64,000 nt of DNA from Henckelia pumila (taxonomy: Eukaryota > Streptophyta > Magnoliopsida > Lamiales > Gesneriaceae). Shown piece by piece: positions 35,578-47,219 of this stretch. The position numbers and the translations under genes were made by a program. Position 1 is the stretch's first letter; every line of letters begins with the position of its first letter. The stretch is from contig NW_027331831.1 of assembly GCF_033568475.1 (NCBI RefSeq), positions 11,780,001 through 11,844,000 of the forward strand. Direction: 5' to 3'. Below the pieces are notes generated by a model. That model had not been told where the DNA came from and did not search any database. It saw nothing but the letters and a program-made list of their open reading frames with translations.

Positions 35578-36725
35578 AAGGAGAATGATATTTTACACTC
35601 CAAAAGTTTATAACTGCACTCCATTTTTGATTATTAATGTATTTTCTTACAATATTACCCCTACTTAATTATTCCATATTTTATTAGATTAATATACCCT
35701 TTCATCAATCATTCAATCTTACTACTTATTCACTTTTCCTATTATATTTTATTTATTTAATTTAGATCATTTCAAAATTTTAATTTCTTTGTCCGTCTTT
35801 CACTTTTCTTAACATGAGAGAATTATTATATTATTCAAAATTTATAGTTTGTTGACGATATTGAGAAAATAATAAAAGTAGCATTTGCAACAAATATTAA
35901 AATAAAAAAAATTCTTACATCGATTGTTGTCACTCTCTCAAAAATAATAATAATTTAATATTTGAAGTAATTTTTTTATTTTTTGAACTAGTTTATTGCT
36001 ATCGAAATTTAACTTAAAGATGAGATTTTTCTGAAATTTTTAATCAAAAGATAATGGAGATAAAATTGGCAAAATATAAATATTCGTGTAGATATTTTCA
36101 AGTTTTAAAATTTGTAAAAAAAATTATATTAAAAGGTGATTAAATTTTCAATGTGATATGAGCCATATTTTTGTTTGTTCATATAATAAATTCACAAAAA
36201 TATACGTTTACATGCTTTTAAGATTACTGTTATTCTAATTAATTCTTTTTTATTCAATTTTTATGCATAATTTAATTAAAGTTTGAATATTTTTTTTCCA
36301 AATGACATGTTAAATTTTTTGTGTCGTCTTTGTTTTTTTAATTAGTTATGCACATATTATAATTTATTGATGCTCATACAACTCAAAATATTTATCAAGC
36401 AAGTTTTCAAAGAAATCCCCACACTTTCTTTATAAAGTTTTTCCAAATTCATGATTACATCTTATGATTGCAAATCAAACTTTGTAAATCATTAATCTAT
36501 TGTATTTTAAAATCTTATCAAAAATAATTTTGAGGAAATGTGAGATGATCTTTATAACCCATAAATGTACGTAGTGAATGTTTTTGGAAAGAGACATATA
36601 TATAAAGAAATATTAGCCTTAAAAATATGAAATAATTAAGTGGGGGGTAATTTTGTAAGAAATCATAATAAAGGTTAAAAGTGGACTGTGTTTATAAATT
36701 TTTGGAGTGTAAATATCATTCCTCA
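35578..36725. mobile_element. TIR transposon nested in the Helitron
   Basis: The ends form inverted repeats of about 40 bases. The left begins GGAGAATGATATTTTACACT and the right, read on the minus strand, begins GAGGAATGATATTTACACTC. Both continue CCAAAA.TTTATAA. The interior of about 1.1 kb is AT-rich and non-coding. No clean target duplication is seen, so the superfamily is undecided; the long inverted ends would suit a Mutator-like relic. Confidence 0.6.
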
Positions 36726-37237
36726 TTTATAAAATATAAAACCGAAAATCTAAAATACAAAAAAACCACATCTTAAATAAAATACAAAAAAACCACATCT
36801 TAAATTCTGTCAACCATTAAAATTTTAAACACTTTAACATACCAGAACATTTACAAACAATCCCATAAATTCAGCATTCAATCCAAATTCCACCTTTAAA
36901 ATTCTGGAAAAAAAAAAATCACCGCTTAATTTCTGCCAACCATTAAATTTTTGAAAACTTTACATGCCTAAACATTGAGTTTAAAATTCAACCTTTAAAA
37001 ATAAAAAATGTAATAAAAATTCAAAATACCCGATAAATGTTAAATATACATATATATATATTTTATCAAATAAACAAACACTTAATTCTTGTCCATAATT
37101 AAAAATTCGAAAACTTAACATACATACAGAACATTTCCAATATGGATTTGAAGACACTGAATGTATAAATAAATTTAACGTGCAAAAACTATCATTTAAT
37201 ATTTCAATAAAATAACAACAACTCAATTGCAAATTAA

Positions 37238-38267
37238 ATGACACATTTGTTTAAAGTTATCCATGAACTAAACCCTTCAAACTGGCATTGGACACTAAAA
37301 CTACGATTAGTACATTGTTACGATTCACCTCCATATGAAAACAAAAGGGATCCCACAATTGAATGCATATTTCAAGATGTTGATGTATACATAATTTTTT
37401 TTTTGATTTATATTTGTCTTCTATATATCTAAAAAAGGTTAGTATAATTTACTTTTTCTCGATTTTTCAGGGAACACACATACATGCAACTATAAAATAT
37501 GGTGTATTTGAGAAATTGAAGTCGATACTCAAAGAAGATCATCATTTTGCTATTAAAACCATGATTGTTGCATAGAATATATTCAAATACAAGACCACGT
37601 CAAACAAATACAAAACTAATCTTTTCAATAAAACAAATGTGTGCGAGATTTTCGATGACAGTTTTTTGTCAAAAATGTTTGAATTCAAAAGTTTCAAAGA
37701 TTTGACGAACGCAGATATCATCGATGAAACAAATCTTTTTGATAGTTTTTTTACGCGTCATGAATTTAACAAATATTATTAGCTTTATATTAACTATAAT
37801 ATTTAAATTTTTGTTTATGAATCAAACCGATAATTTGACAGTTCCTATATTTGTCTTTTTTTTTTTTGCTAGATGTGATTGAAATAATGATTTCAAGAGA
37901 CTGCCCTCAAAACAAAAAAATTAATGGATGTCCCACGAAACTAATTGATTGTCATTAGAGATTTAGAGTAAATAAAATCTATTATTTTTTAATTTTTCCC
38001 ATTTTTTTTGTGGTGAGTAATTTTTTGATAGATTTTATGTTGTATATTTATTATTTTTTTAAGAACAACAAATTACCATGCACTTTGTGAAAAAATTACA
38101 TTGATGAAATGATCATATTTTTTAATACAATAGGTGATGAGCCGATGATTGTGGTTCTTCAAATATGCTGCGCAAGAAGACTTAGGGGTGAAGTACGTGT
38201 TTCAAATATATTTTATGTCACCAAGATGATATTAAATGATAAATTCGATGAAATACTCGAATTTTGA
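37238..38267 (+). pseudogene. RPA70-like single-strand DNA-binding relic in the Helitron
   Basis: Exon-like pieces: 37238-37384 (MTHLFKVIHELNPSNW, then LKLRLVHCYDSP and IECIFQD), 37471-about 37785 (GTHIHATIKYGVFEKLKSIL) and about 38133-38267 (DEPMIVVLQICCARRLRGEV). They match the OB-fold pattern of the large RPA subunit: W..KLR..........ECI..D..GT.IHA.I. The first junction is a proper donor and acceptor and keeps frame. In the second piece an in-frame stop follows MIVA, so the gene is dead. RPA-like genes carried by plant Helitrons are thought to help with single-stranded intermediates. Confidence 0.65.
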
Positions 38268-38670
38268 AACATGTATTCTTATTCTTATATAACTTCTTTT
38301 CGTTAAAAATTTTAATTTTTCTTTTAGTTTTTTACATAAAGTAAAGTAAAAATGTTTAATATGTGATGGTAAGATAATTTGTTTGTTTTCTAATTGTAAG
38401 ATATATATATTTCAAATATTCGTTCAAATGTTAATGCTTACTATTTTTTTATCATTAATTGTATAAAATAATCGCACGACAAATATTTTATTTAAGGAAG
38501 TTTTTTTTATAGTTTTTGAAAGTACTTTTTTTTTTCACATTATTTGTATTAGTCATTATAAAATTAAATTTCTTTATATTTTAATTTCATAGTCAAAATT
38601 TTCATATTATTCAATTTTAATCATAGTATGCACGAGATATAGTCCGTGCATCGCACGAATGAGATACTAG

Positions 38671-38865
38671 GGGCATGATTGGTACATTAGAATGTAACAA
38701 GGTAGGAATGAAATAAACTTTGGAATGTAACGAAATTGAGAATGAAATGGTTGTTATATTTCATTCCAACGATTTGTACCGGTGAAAATTAAAAAAGAAG
38801 GAATGAAATTATTTTTAATAAAAAATCATATTTCAAATTACATATATCAAAATAATAGTTATTCA

Positions 38866-38903
<38 letters not shown>

Positions 38904-39552
38904 ATAAAATTATCATTATATAGTTTAACTAATTTAAATTTATTTTTTATAATAATAATAATTATTTTATTATAATAATAATAAGATATAATTATAATAT
39001 TATTTTTTAATTTTCCATTGATTAAGATGACATAAAACTGCATACCTTTATTATCATATTAAACTTGATTTGTCCGTTTATTTGCTATGTTCCTTAATTA
39101 GCATCTATGACAAAGGAAAGACTGGGAAAGTAGTCATAGGGCTCAATAAAAGTGTCAAAAAATCATATTAAGAAACGTTAAAAGCCGACTAGCCGAGCTA
39201 TAACATATGTTTGAGGGTAGAGATTTAACATGGTAATATTTTTAAATTACAAAACTTATTGTGATTAGATTCACAGATTAATGATGAGACGCATATTTAA
39301 GATCATTAAAAAATATTATTTATATTAAAATATTATGTCTTATCACAGATATGGATCATCTGTCAAAAAGAGAGAGATGAAAAGATCCACTCAACTTAAA
39401 TAATACTAAAGCAGAAGGATGTGAAGCCATTACCTCAGCAGCACATGCGCTTCTGGCCAACAGGATATTTATTGATTTCTGACGATTTTCTTGGCCGTTT
39501 TGAATCTCTTCATCTGATGTATAAACGTGGGGAAACTTGGTAATGGAAGCAA
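38671..39552. other. Intergenic with MITE-like and simple repeats
   Basis: Just past the Helitron, about 38672-38790 carries repeated GGAATGAAAT/ATTTCATTCC text in inverted orientation, as in small terminal-inverted-repeat elements. TTA repeats lie at about 38867-38897 and TAATAA runs at about 38950-38985. The promoter of the PPR gene should occupy the right end. Confidence 0.4.
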
Positions 39553-41148
39553 ATGACAAGCAGATGCCTTTATCTATTGGAAAAATGTCGGAGTATAAAA
39601 CAATTAACGCAGGCTTATGCACTTGTCATCACATGCGGGCTCGGGAGCAATACCTTTGCTCTTAGCAGAATCTTGGCATTTTGCTCGGACCCTTTTCATG
39701 GCAGCTCATTTTATGGCCGAAAAATCTTTGAGCGAATTGAAAACCCCACAATCTGCATATGTAACACGATGATTAAAGCTTTATTGCTCAAAGATCAAAA
39801 CGTCGAGGCTTTGGAGGTTTATAGAGTCATTTTGAGAGATGGGATGTGCCCTGATAATTACACATTTCCTTATTTGTTGAAAGCTTGTGCAAACACGAAA
39901 AATTTGAATCTTGGAGGGTTGATGCATGGGCATGTAATAAAGCTGGGTCTTTTGTTTAATAATTTTGTGGGCAACACTCTGATTGCTATGTATTCTGCTT
40001 TTGATGATATGGAAGCTGCAAAATGTGTGTTTGATGAGATTTCTTGCCATTGTGTTGTGTCTTGGACTGTTTTGATTTCTGGGTATTGTAAAAAAGGCGA
40101 TGTTTATTCAGCAAGATTGATTTTTGATGAAGCCCAAGTGAAGGATATTGGAATTTGGGGTGCTATGATATCAGGGTATGTGCAAAACAATTGTTTTAAA
40201 GAAGGTTTGAAATTATTTGGGTTGATGCAGGTTAATGGCATTGATCCAGATGAGGCAGTTTTTGTTAGCATTCTTTCTGCTTCTGCTCATTTGGGCTGTC
40301 TAGAAATTGGATTGTGGATCCACAGCTACGTAGAAAGACACAAAAGATTGTTAATTAGCGTGAAATTAGGTACCGCACTTATTGATATGTATGCGAAATG
40401 CGGGAGCTTGGTTTTGGCTGGGAATGTGTTTGATAAAATGCGTGAAAGAGATCTTATTTGCTGGAATACTATGATTTCAGGGTATGCAATGAATGGTGAT
40501 GGAGAAAGTGCACTTAAGTTGTTTGATGAAATGCGGAAATATGGTGTTAGACCAGATGAAGTCACATTCATTTCTTTGTTCACTGCATGTAGCTACTCGG
40601 ACATTGCAGAAGAAGGTCTAAAGTTGTTGAATATCATGTGTAACGTGTACAATATTGAGCCCAAGAGTGAGCACTACGGATGCATAGTTGACCTTCTATG
40701 TCGTTCGGGGAATATTGAAGAAGCTTATAAAATAGTTCAAAGCGTACCCATTTCAGGTTCTGCAACTGAAGAAGCTATAGCTTGGAGGGCATTACTCAGT
40801 GCTTGCTGTAGCCATAGATACATCGATCTGGCGAAGGCTGCTGCTGACAGACTTGTGAAATTAGAATACCATAGTGGAGCCTATGTGTTACTGTCAAATG
40901 TGTACTCAGCTGCTGGAAGACACACCGAAGCAAGGAGGATTAGGACGATGATGAAAAGGCGAGGGGTGGAGAAGACACCAGGTTGCAGCTCAGTTGAGAT
41001 CAACAGTGTTGTTCATGAATTTGTCGCGGGAGAGGAGACGCATCCTGAAATGGATGGGGTACACGATATTCTAGAGGTGATTAAAGGGGAATTTCATTTC
41101 TTGCAGTGGAATCCAAGTACAATACATGTACAGTTTGACTTCACATGA
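39553..41148 (+). CDS. PLS-class pentatricopeptide repeat protein (E/E+ type), intronless
   Basis: One exon of 531 residues. The repeats are of the P-L-S type, visible as recurring blocks such as CNTMIKALLLKDQNVEAL, GNTLIAMYSAFDDMEAAK, SWTVLISGYCKKGDVYSA, GTALIDMYAKCGSLVLAG and CWNTMISGYAMNGDGESA. After the last S block come the E region (AWRALLSACCSHRYIDLAK through YVLLSNVYSAAGRH) and an E+ part with GCSSVEIN (residues 477-484). It ends without a DYW deaminase domain. Such proteins bind organelle transcripts and usually specify sites for C-to-U RNA editing, working with a DYW partner when they lack their own. No clear transit peptide is visible, so chloroplast or mitochondrion cannot be chosen. 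It converges with the LRR gene. Confidence 0.9.
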   Translation: MTSRCLYLLEKCRSIKQLTQAYALVITCGLGSNTFALSRILAFCSDPFHGSSFYGRKIFERIENPTICICNTMIKALLLKDQNVEALEVYRVILRDGMCPDNYTFPYLLKACANTKNLNLGGLMHGHVIKLGLLFNNFVGNTLIAMYSAFDDMEAAKCVFDEISCHCVVSWTVLISGYCKKGDVYSARLIFDEAQVKDIGIWGAMISGYVQNNCFKEGLKLFGLMQVNGIDPDEAVFVSILSASAHLGCLEIGLWIHSYVERHKRLLISVKLGTALIDMYAKCGSLVLAGNVFDKMRERDLICWNTMISGYAMNGDGESALKLFDEMRKYGVRPDEVTFISLFTACSYSDIAEEGLKLLNIMCNVYNIEPKSEHYGCIVDLLCRSGNIEEAYKIVQSVPISGSATEEAIAWRALLSACCSHRYIDLAKAAADRLVKLEYHSGAYVLLSNVYSAAGRHTEARRIRTMMKRRGVEKTPGCSSVEINSVVHEFVAGEETHPEMDGVHDILEVIKGEFHFLQWNPSTIHVQFDFT

Positions 41149-41635
41149 TTTCAACAAATTGGTGTCTCATTCTTGGAAGGATGCCAATTTTTAAAGGGTG
41201 TTTCTTTCGTATATATAATTGTTTTTCATGGTGAGTTAGCTCTACATAGTAGCGGGATGTCCAAATTAACTCATTTGAAAGCCAACTTTGAGATGAAACA
41301 AATTGGGAATTGATAGGTTTAAATTGCAAAGAGGACGCACAAGATGAGAAATTTTGGAAGCTGACCAGCCTGACCTAACAAGTGTGATTGATGATGCGTG
41401 AAACAAAACATCGGAATTCTGAGAAACAACTTCAGAAAACTGAAAACCAGCTGAATAAAATGCTATATGTACACTTCAAAGAACATGGCAGAACCCAAAA
41501 CTTCAGTCTTTTTTTCACTATAAGCTATATTTTACATAAATCTACTGTCACCGAGTATTAAGAATGGTAATTTGTATAAAACATAACTAATAATCGTGAG
41601 AAAAACTAGAAGACAACAATAATTGATTCATTTGC

Positions 41636-44600
41636 CTAGAATAGGAACTCCGAATCAGAAAGTTCCAGGACTTTGTGGTCGCCAATGGGTTTCACACCAG
41701 GTCTGAATGAATTTCCTTCAATGTACCTGCAACATAAATCAAACAATATATCAAGATATATATCTGCAAATAAGCTGCTTTGTAGAGCATATTTTGATGT
41801 GTGGAACTCACATCTCCTTTAAAAATGGGTGCTTGTAGAAGGCATCAGGTATTCTCCCAGAAAATTGATTGTGATCCAAGTACCTGAATCCAAGAAACAG
41901 CTTCATATAGGGAAACATTCAAAAAGTTATAGCTAGTTGTGACGTTCCATGTTCGTCTTAGTTACAGTGCAGGGAAAACACGGATACATGAGAGAGTAGG
42001 TGACTTCAAGCAACATAACAAGTACAAAATGCACAAAGTTCGTCTCTGCCTGTCCTGTTATATACTTATATACACTACACATTACAAAACTAGACATCCA
42101 TCAAAGTGGGAGCAATATTTTCTGAACTAAATTTTTAATCAAAAAAGTCAGATTAAAAGCAAACCAGAGACAGAGCCCCCTTTCAAGCCAAATAAAGATC
42201 AATAGATGCAAAGATGATGACAAAGCACACTTACAAGTAAGTCAAACGAGGAATATGAGCTGGCCCAAATGGAATAACACCGGACATTTTGTTATGTGAT
42301 AGATAACTGTCGCAACAAGAGAGTTAGCTTTGCAAATTAAGACAGGGGTAAATGAAAAATAAATTATAATACTCGTAAAAATTCCATCGACAGATGGACA
42401 AACTTACAGAATCTCCAAGTTCGTCAAATTTGCAAGCTGTGACGGAATGCCCCCGGTAAGGTAATTGTTATTAAGATAACTATAACATCGAAACATATTG
42501 GTCTCATTAAAGACAGCCTAGATAATTGAAATTAGCAAAATCAATGCAATAGTCAAACAAAATAGTGTTAAATCAGCAAAGCATACAGATTACGAAGTGC
42601 TGGGAAGCATCCTTCAATACGAATGAGTTCTCTTATAGTCCCAATCAAATGGTTGTTACCGACATCCCTAGAAATAATCAAAAAGAGATTAGGTAAATGG
42701 AGAAAACAGCAACAAATAGCACACTCTTAAGTCATTAGTAGGTAATATTACAGGTGGCGTAGCTTCGGCAAAGTTCCCAATTCAGGTGGAATCCTCCCAA
42801 TCAAACGATTCTCATGTAGTAGAAGATAACGGAGCTCGGGAAGATTTGCAAGTTCCTTCGGAATTTCACCTTTGAAATTATTAAAACTCAAATAGCTGCA
42901 CACAATTCATATATTAGTCTTTCAAACGCGCAAAAGAAAGCTTTATGCGAAAGTAGTACCCACATATTTGAAATGTTTAAAAAATATATCACTTACAGAT
43001 GTGTTAGCTGCTTTAGTTCACCAATTTCAGGAGGAATAGCATCTTGAAATTTATTCCACCTCAAATTCCTAATGAAAATAGGAAAAAACCACAAGAAAAA
43101 AGTAATTCAGGAAAGAGAGAACACTTTACTCAGTGAAAAAAGAAAAAGAAGAGAAGAAACCCAATTGGACTCTCTTAGTGCTTCTTAACTGGGTCATCTT
43201 TCATGGAACTAATTCAGACTGGCATTTTTTGAACACTTTGCGAAAGGAAAAAAAGCAACGATGTAAAAGAACAAGTGAGCAATGCCACAATCCATATCAT
43301 TACGCAAGTAAAATCAAGCGTGATATATATCACTTAAATAGAGTTGCCATACTTTGCTAGGAACATCTCAACTTGAGAATCTCTTGCACATATTTTAAAT
43401 TTCACACGCCTACACATTTGCATTATGAACATCTCAACTTGAGAATCTCTTGCGCATATTTTAAATTTCACACGCCTACACATTTGCATCATTTAAATCT
43501 ATGTACCAGACAAAATGTACTATTCTTATGTCACACGGCCAAACAACTAAAAACATAACGCTTACTGAATTAGAAAGTAAAAGAATTTACAGGATCTTGA
43601 GATGCTTCAACCGCCCGATTTGTGATGGAATTGGCCCAGTCAGTTTGTTGTTATGTAGATCCCTGCCACAAGCAATGCGGATTCAGAATGCAAAGAGGTG
43701 AAAATTGGAAAATCCAAAGTAATGTAACTCTAAATTTCTTGTAATGTCGTGATGTCTTCAGAAGTGCATTATTTAGTTCAGTTTATGATATAGGCCATTT
43801 TCTATGAAGTCGTTGAAAATGGTTTTCATTTCTCAAATACAATTCATTCAAATCCAAGAAGAAGTAAACTAAAATCTCAGTTTCAATCAATGAGGGGGAG
43901 AAAATGGAGTATCATACAGCCTCGTAAGATCCACGAGATTCGTAACTGCAATTGGAAATGGACCAACCAGGGAAACAGCATAAACTTCCCTGCCAGTAAG
44001 CACAAAATTGAAAGAACGCAACATAAGACGGTAAAAAAATAAACAATAAACGAGATATGTTTACTATTTGAAGCTACTGTGAAATAACAGGTTCTTCAGC
44101 AAACAGTATAGGGACCATAAACTCACAATTCAGTAACAACTCTATAGTCACTCCCACTAACAACGGAACACGTGACACCAGACCATGGAGGCAAATCGCC
44201 ATCTCCACAAGGGTCATCACCAACCCAAGCGTAAACTACCCTCCATCCAAGTGATGCTTTTATTTCATTCAATGCCTTCACTGCAATCAATAAACATTAG
44301 ATTAGAAAACATACACGCACGTTGACCAGCATACGCATTCAGTCACACCTCACCACACGTTCTTCTTCAATTTCATTGAGAAAAACACAGACCCCATTAT
44401 GCAGATAATTTACATTTTCACGAAGAAGATGAAAGTGAAAAATAACCAACAGGATTGACACTCAGTCGTTCAGAGGCCTCAAATATGTTCTCCTCAGACG
44501 GGAAGAGAAAATATCCAATTAAATTGTCCTAAAATGAATCCTGGAATCCTGTAACCTCTGCTTCAAGATTTGAACTCAAGAACGGGTATCAAGTAACACA

Positions 44601-45026
44601 CAAGAGAGAAATAGTCATTCACTCGCAACCTACACTTCTATAATCCGATCTACTGAAACTGCTCTCAACACAAATCAATCTAGTTTCTATGCATTCCACT
44701 CAAAAAACAAATCAAATCCAAGAAACTCCCTGAATCAAAATAACATCTTTTAACATGATAATTATCAATCAACAATAGTTATAAATACACAATCAGTAAA
44801 CAGCTAAAAATCACTTCAAACCCAGTAAAATAACTAAAAACCCAGTAACAATCAGCATTCATTTCATCACCGATCAGCTCCATTTCTTGCATAATTGAGA
44901 AAAACATTGGATCGGAGCTTTACCATCTCGCTTGAGGGTTTTGCAGTGAACGACGCCGTTCAGGAGCAAAGGTAATATGATAACTAGATGCCACAAGGTA
45001 CAAATCAAACGGAGATGAATCGCCAT
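41636..45026 (-). CDS. Secreted leucine-rich repeat protein (At5g61240-like)
   Basis: Eleven coding exons: 44924-45026, 44127-44280, 43918-43989, 43591-43662, 42997-43068, 42752-42895, 42587-42667, 42408-42479, 42235-42306, 41812-41883 and 41636-41726. They close in frame to 334 residues. A signal peptide (HLVIILPLLLNGVVHC) is followed by the LRR N-cap with ALNEIKASLGWRVVYAW, DDPCGDG and WSGVTC, then about ten plant-type LRRs (for example LDLHNNKLTGPIPSQIG). A short tail ends ELSDSEFLF. There is no membrane segment and no kinase, so it is an extracellular LRR-only protein. The start is the ATG opening the signal peptide. Six repeat exons are exactly 72 bases, one is 144 and one 81, all starting in the same phase. 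Confidence 0.9.
43362..43496. repeat. Tandem duplication in an LRR gene intron
   Basis: A unit of about 66 bases starting AACATCTCAACTTGAGAATC and ending ACACATTTGCAT is present twice in a row with very few differences, within the intron between the 43591-43662 and 42997-43068 exons. It is recent by appearance. Confidence 0.85.
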
Positions 45027-45129
45027 ATTTGGCAAGCTTTTGCTGCAGCGATCCAAGTTACCGACAATACATTACAGTGCTGAGAGTGAGACGATCAGAA
45101 CGAGATCCCAGATTCAGCTGTGATAAGAC

Positions 45130-45190
45130 GCGTTCGAGTTTTTTGCATCCATTTTTAAATATTTCTATAATAAAAAAAATTTAATTGTTA

Positions 45191-45221
<31 letters not shown>

Positions 45222-46783
45222 GGTTAAATTGGGTTAAATCCATCTACCCGATCTTTTTTTTGGATTCAGTCCCCTGAAAATTATTTTGGTCACGCACCAT
45301 CATAATTTATTTATTTAACTTCCTATAAATGACAATCCGACTATTTCATTTCTGCTTCTTTTAAAGATATCTTATGTTACTCATCAAATCTTTCAATGTT
45401 GAAAGTACATTATTTTCCTAATATGTTACAAGAATCATTGGTGTATATTAATTTTCACACTTTTTGAAAAGATTTTCATCGTGGAAAAAGACTCGTTCTC
45501 CTCCCCTTTTCCCAAAGGTGCCGTCACAGTATCAAATTATATGTGTAATTTTATAAATGTTAATATGTTATTTGATTGATTGAAATGTTTGTATAGGCAA
45601 ATTTTTGGTTGAGTCAAGTCTTTGGAGCATGCTACAGCATCGTGATTATGAACAAAAGTGATGTCTTATGCAAAAGACGTCCACAAGGAGTTAACTTACA
45701 CTGCAGTGTGTACACGTGTTTATGTATGTACAATCTATGATATTATATGCACTTTACTTAATGTTGGATATACTTTACTTTAAGAATAATTTTTTTTTGC
45801 TCATTTTATCACATCGGTAGAATTTCGATATGGCTAGGAAAGTCGTCCGATCATAGATGTGATCCACCACAATCCAATAGTTAACAACAAACCGAGAGAA
45901 GACCTCCAAAATTACACAAAATTCTTAGTTTAAGTACACTGGACATATGTATATTTATTGAACCCTGTATCAAACAAGACAATACGTCGTACCCTACAAA
46001 ATTACACAAAATTCTTAGGAGATCATCTTACATATAAATTTTGTAATGGATTTCCTACTCGATTCGATTCATGAAAAAAAAAATTATTTTCTATGTAAAA
46101 AATGTCACATTTCACTTTATTTATATATATGGATCAAATCGACTAATCCCACATTACACATGTCCAATAAATTACTTGCACATAAATGTCGATGAATTAG
46201 AGTTGTAATTATCGCAAGCATATTAATAAATAAATTGACACGAGTGTGATCACATTAATTGATACACCGAAAACACAAGTGAAAAGACCTTTATGCCCTC
46301 ATTAAATTTAGAGCTCAAAAATAATGAGATTCATGGGATTTTCTTGAATCTCTGTCCTCTCATTTCTGAATTTGAACCCTTTACAGAAGAACTCATGTTC
46401 ATTTTTCTCCAAAGAATTAATCACACTAACCGAAAAAAAAAAATTGTTTAAAAAATCAATTTTTTTTTAAAAGTTACAAACAAACTTTCGACTTCTTCGA
46501 GCACGAAAACCTTGATATGAGCTTGGAACGTCCAGCCATCTCTCATCTTTCCTCGAGTTGTAAATGAAACAACTAAACAAGATAGAAAACAGAAAGAAAT
46601 CAAAACAACTCTTTTCGTAATACGCCTGTTGCATGCCGTAGCCCTACTTCAAGAATTAATAATGCCAAAAAAAGAAAAGAAAAAGCAAGAGTCTATCGAA
46701 ATTCTTGAAAAGTATGACAAAAAAAAGAAAATGAAAAGAATTAAGCAGACAATTATGATCGTCAAATTAAGGGTACTTGTGAT
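45130..46783. other. Intergenic, no gene seen
   Basis: Promoter of the LRR gene on the left, an ATT run at about 45192-45221, then AT-rich sequence without coding potential. ACCCTACAAAATTACACAAA-type text occurs twice (about 45905-45930 and 45992-46018). Confidence 0.45.
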
Positions 46784-47104
46784 TCAGTTATGAAGAGGGT
46801 TAGGTCCAGAAGGGACTAATCTTTTCTCCACGCCGTATCTTGGATCGATCTCGTGATGGCCATCGCCGGGCAGCGGAGGCGGCGGCGGGAATGGTGGGCA
46901 GCGACAGATTAGTAGTTTCTGAAGCTGAAAGCAGACGGTGGGAATCTTTTGGCCGGCCGTGGCGATAGGGTGGCAAGAATGGTGGCGCCGCCGTGGTTGC
47001 AGCTGTGTTTTGTGATGATGGGGTTGAGTGGCTGATGTGATGATTAGGAGGAGGGAAAAAAGTGGTATGAATGATACAAGAATTCTTCTGAGACCGCTCT
47101 TCAT
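46784..47104 (-). CDS. CLE: CLE signalling peptide precursor (CLE9/CLE10 type)
   Basis: An intronless 106-residue precursor. The ATG at 47104 (MKSGLRRILVS) is the first in-frame ATG and opens directly into a signal peptide (LVSFIPLFSLLLIITSA). A variable His/Pro-rich middle follows, then the C-terminal CLE box RLVPSGPNPLHN ending the protein. This box is identical to the mature peptide of Arabidopsis CLE9 and CLE10. Those 12- or 13-residue peptides are secreted and hydroxylated, and are perceived by BAM receptors in xylem and by HSL1 with SERKs in the stomatal lineage. The residues before the box (DPRYGVEK) match the usual cleavage context. A TATA-like TATATATATA lies about 45 bases upstream on the minus strand. 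The protein is complete and nothing is odd; genes this small are often missed. Confidence 0.93.
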   Translation of the reverse strand: MKSGLRRILVSFIPLFSLLLIITSATQPHHHKTQLQPRRRHHSCHPIATAGQKIPTVCFQLQKLLICRCPPFPPPPPLPGDGHHEIDPRYGVEKRLVPSGPNPLHN

Positions 47105-47139
47105 TATTGCCAAGTTGGTGAATTTTTGCGGAGATGAAG

Positions 47140-47151
47140 GATATATATATA
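47140..47151 (-). promoter_or_regulatory. TATA box of the CLE gene
   Basis: The minus strand reads TTTATATATATATCC about 40-50 bases before the start codon, giving a short leader. Confidence 0.5.
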
Positions 47152-47167
47152 AACACCAAACATAAAA

Positions 47168-47169
<2 letters not shown>

Positions 47170-47219
<50 letters not shown>
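47170..47219. repeat. Compound TA/TG microsatellite
   Basis: A run of AT units (about 47171-47200) passes directly into GT units (about 47201-47218), just upstream of the CLE promoter. Confidence 0.9.

Larger units (their letters stand above)
34879..38670 (+). mobile_element. Helitron of 3.8 kb with RPA-like gene relics
   Basis: The left end is A|TCTATACCTATATTATTATA, running into TATATATAAAAGCTG, a typical plant Helitron start. The right end has a GTGCATCGCAC hairpin motif (about 38645-38656) and finishes ATACTAG at 38664-38670. The next base is G where T is expected, so either the edge has mutated or the insertion site was unusual. Exon pieces of a replication protein A-like gene lie in the right third; RPA-like genes are a known companion of plant Helitrons. 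No Rep/helicase sequence is visible, so it is non-autonomous. A second element is nested at 35578-36725, and repeats of a TTTTGCTATTTTATCATA unit occur at about 35316-35530. Confidence 0.65.

Noticed and set aside
38789-39043. 84-residue Asn/Ile-rich frame
   Set aside because: Translation of TTA/TAA microsatellites.
46800-47159. 119-residue frame overlapping the CLE gene
   Set aside because: Different frame of the same DNA; only the 46784-47104 frame has a signal peptide and a perfect CLE box.
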